22,304 nt of DNA from Pseudomonadota bacterium (GTDB taxonomy: Bacteria > Desulfobacterota > Desulfovibrionia > Desulfovibrionales > Desulfovibrionaceae). The notes beneath the pieces were generated by a model. It had not been told where the DNA came from. It saw nothing but the letters and a program-made list of their open reading frames with translations, and made no database searches. The first letter of the stretch is position 1; every line of letters begins with the position of its first letter. The stretch is taken from positions 1-22,304 of the forward strand of contig JAEWPX010000162.1 in the NCBI GenBank assembly GCA_023399375.1, in the 5' to 3' direction. Shown in pieces: positions 22,159-22,304 of the stretch. The position numbers were made by a program, and so were the translations under genes.

Positions 22159-22304
22159 TCAGACCGGGATGTCGAGTTCCCGGATGAAGTTGTCGAGGAA
22201 ATCGATCATCTGCTGGCGCTGCTCGGTCGTGCAGTAGCTGATGCAGGAGCAGCGCAGCTTGCCGCTGCCGCGCACGAGCAGTTCGAGCTTGAGCCAGTTG
22301 CGCC
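22159..22304 (-). CDS. C-terminal fragment of an unidentified gene
   Basis: The last 47 codons and stop of a gene that begins outside the window. The fragment starts RNWLKLELLV, contains a small cysteine cluster (LRCSCISYC) and ends in an amphipathic helix-like segment FLDNFIRELDIPV. I cannot assign a family from this piece; the C-x-C-x3-C cluster is its most distinctive feature. It is in the same direction as tilS, 103 bases upstream of its start. Confidence 0.7.
   Translation of the reverse strand, partial: RNWLKLELLVRGSGKLRCSCISYCTTEQRQQMIDFLDNFIRELDIPV

Overview
The window is GC-rich (well over 60% by eye), gene-dense DNA that looks like the chromosome of a Desulfovibrio-type sulfate-reducing deltaproteobacterium (Desulfovibrio or Solidesulfovibrio). 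The main clues are an adenylate kinase whose lid carries the C-X5-H-X15-C-X2-C metal site known from Desulfovibrio gigas, a futalosine-type menaquinone gene (mqnA), a P-II/AmtB pair, an Rrf2 regulator with a three-cysteine cluster motif, and GC-rich dispersed hairpins. No tRNA, rRNA, CRISPR array, insertion sequence or phage gene was seen. This is mostly core chromosome with several unusual items.

Layout. Positions 39-2996 (minus strand) hold a tightly coupled operon: a cyclic-nucleotide-binding protein with a FliG-like C-terminal domain, then motA, then motB. Divergent from it, 3177-4888 (plus) is pyrKD, ending in a strong terminator. Positions 5409-7022 (plus) are amtB-glnK with a terminator at 7135-7160. 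Positions 7173-13224 (minus) hold, in transcription order, mutY, a HlyD/MacA-like periplasmic adaptor, a YbaK-type deacylase, an ABC ATPase and two FtsX/MacB-type permeases. The last four overlap one another. The adaptor and the ABC genes could form one export or lipid-handling system, with ybaK interposed.

Positions 13344-17456 (plus) encode a 1370-residue multi-pass membrane protein with a second, internal signal-peptide-like segment. It is followed by a 70-residue four-cysteine protein whose ribosome-binding site is buried in a perfect 16-bp hairpin, then by an Rrf2/IscR-like regulator (17822-18259). On the minus strand follow a secreted PTP-like phytase homologue (18290-19234), mqnA (19323-20177), adk (20259-20930) and tilS. 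The tilS frame runs into adk with no stop codon. The window ends in the C-terminus of an unidentified gene.

Three hairpin repeats of one family (7036-7089, 10744-10790, 22028-22068) sit in gaps between genes, and the third supplies the apparent start of tilS. Seven putative promoters share a TTG-type or TTT-type -35 box and an exact 17-bp spacer. The most interesting items are the cNMP-binding/FliG-like protein coupled to motAB, the tilS-adk continuous frame, the hairpin hiding a start site at 17481-17519, the covarying hairpin repeats and the double-precursor membrane protein.
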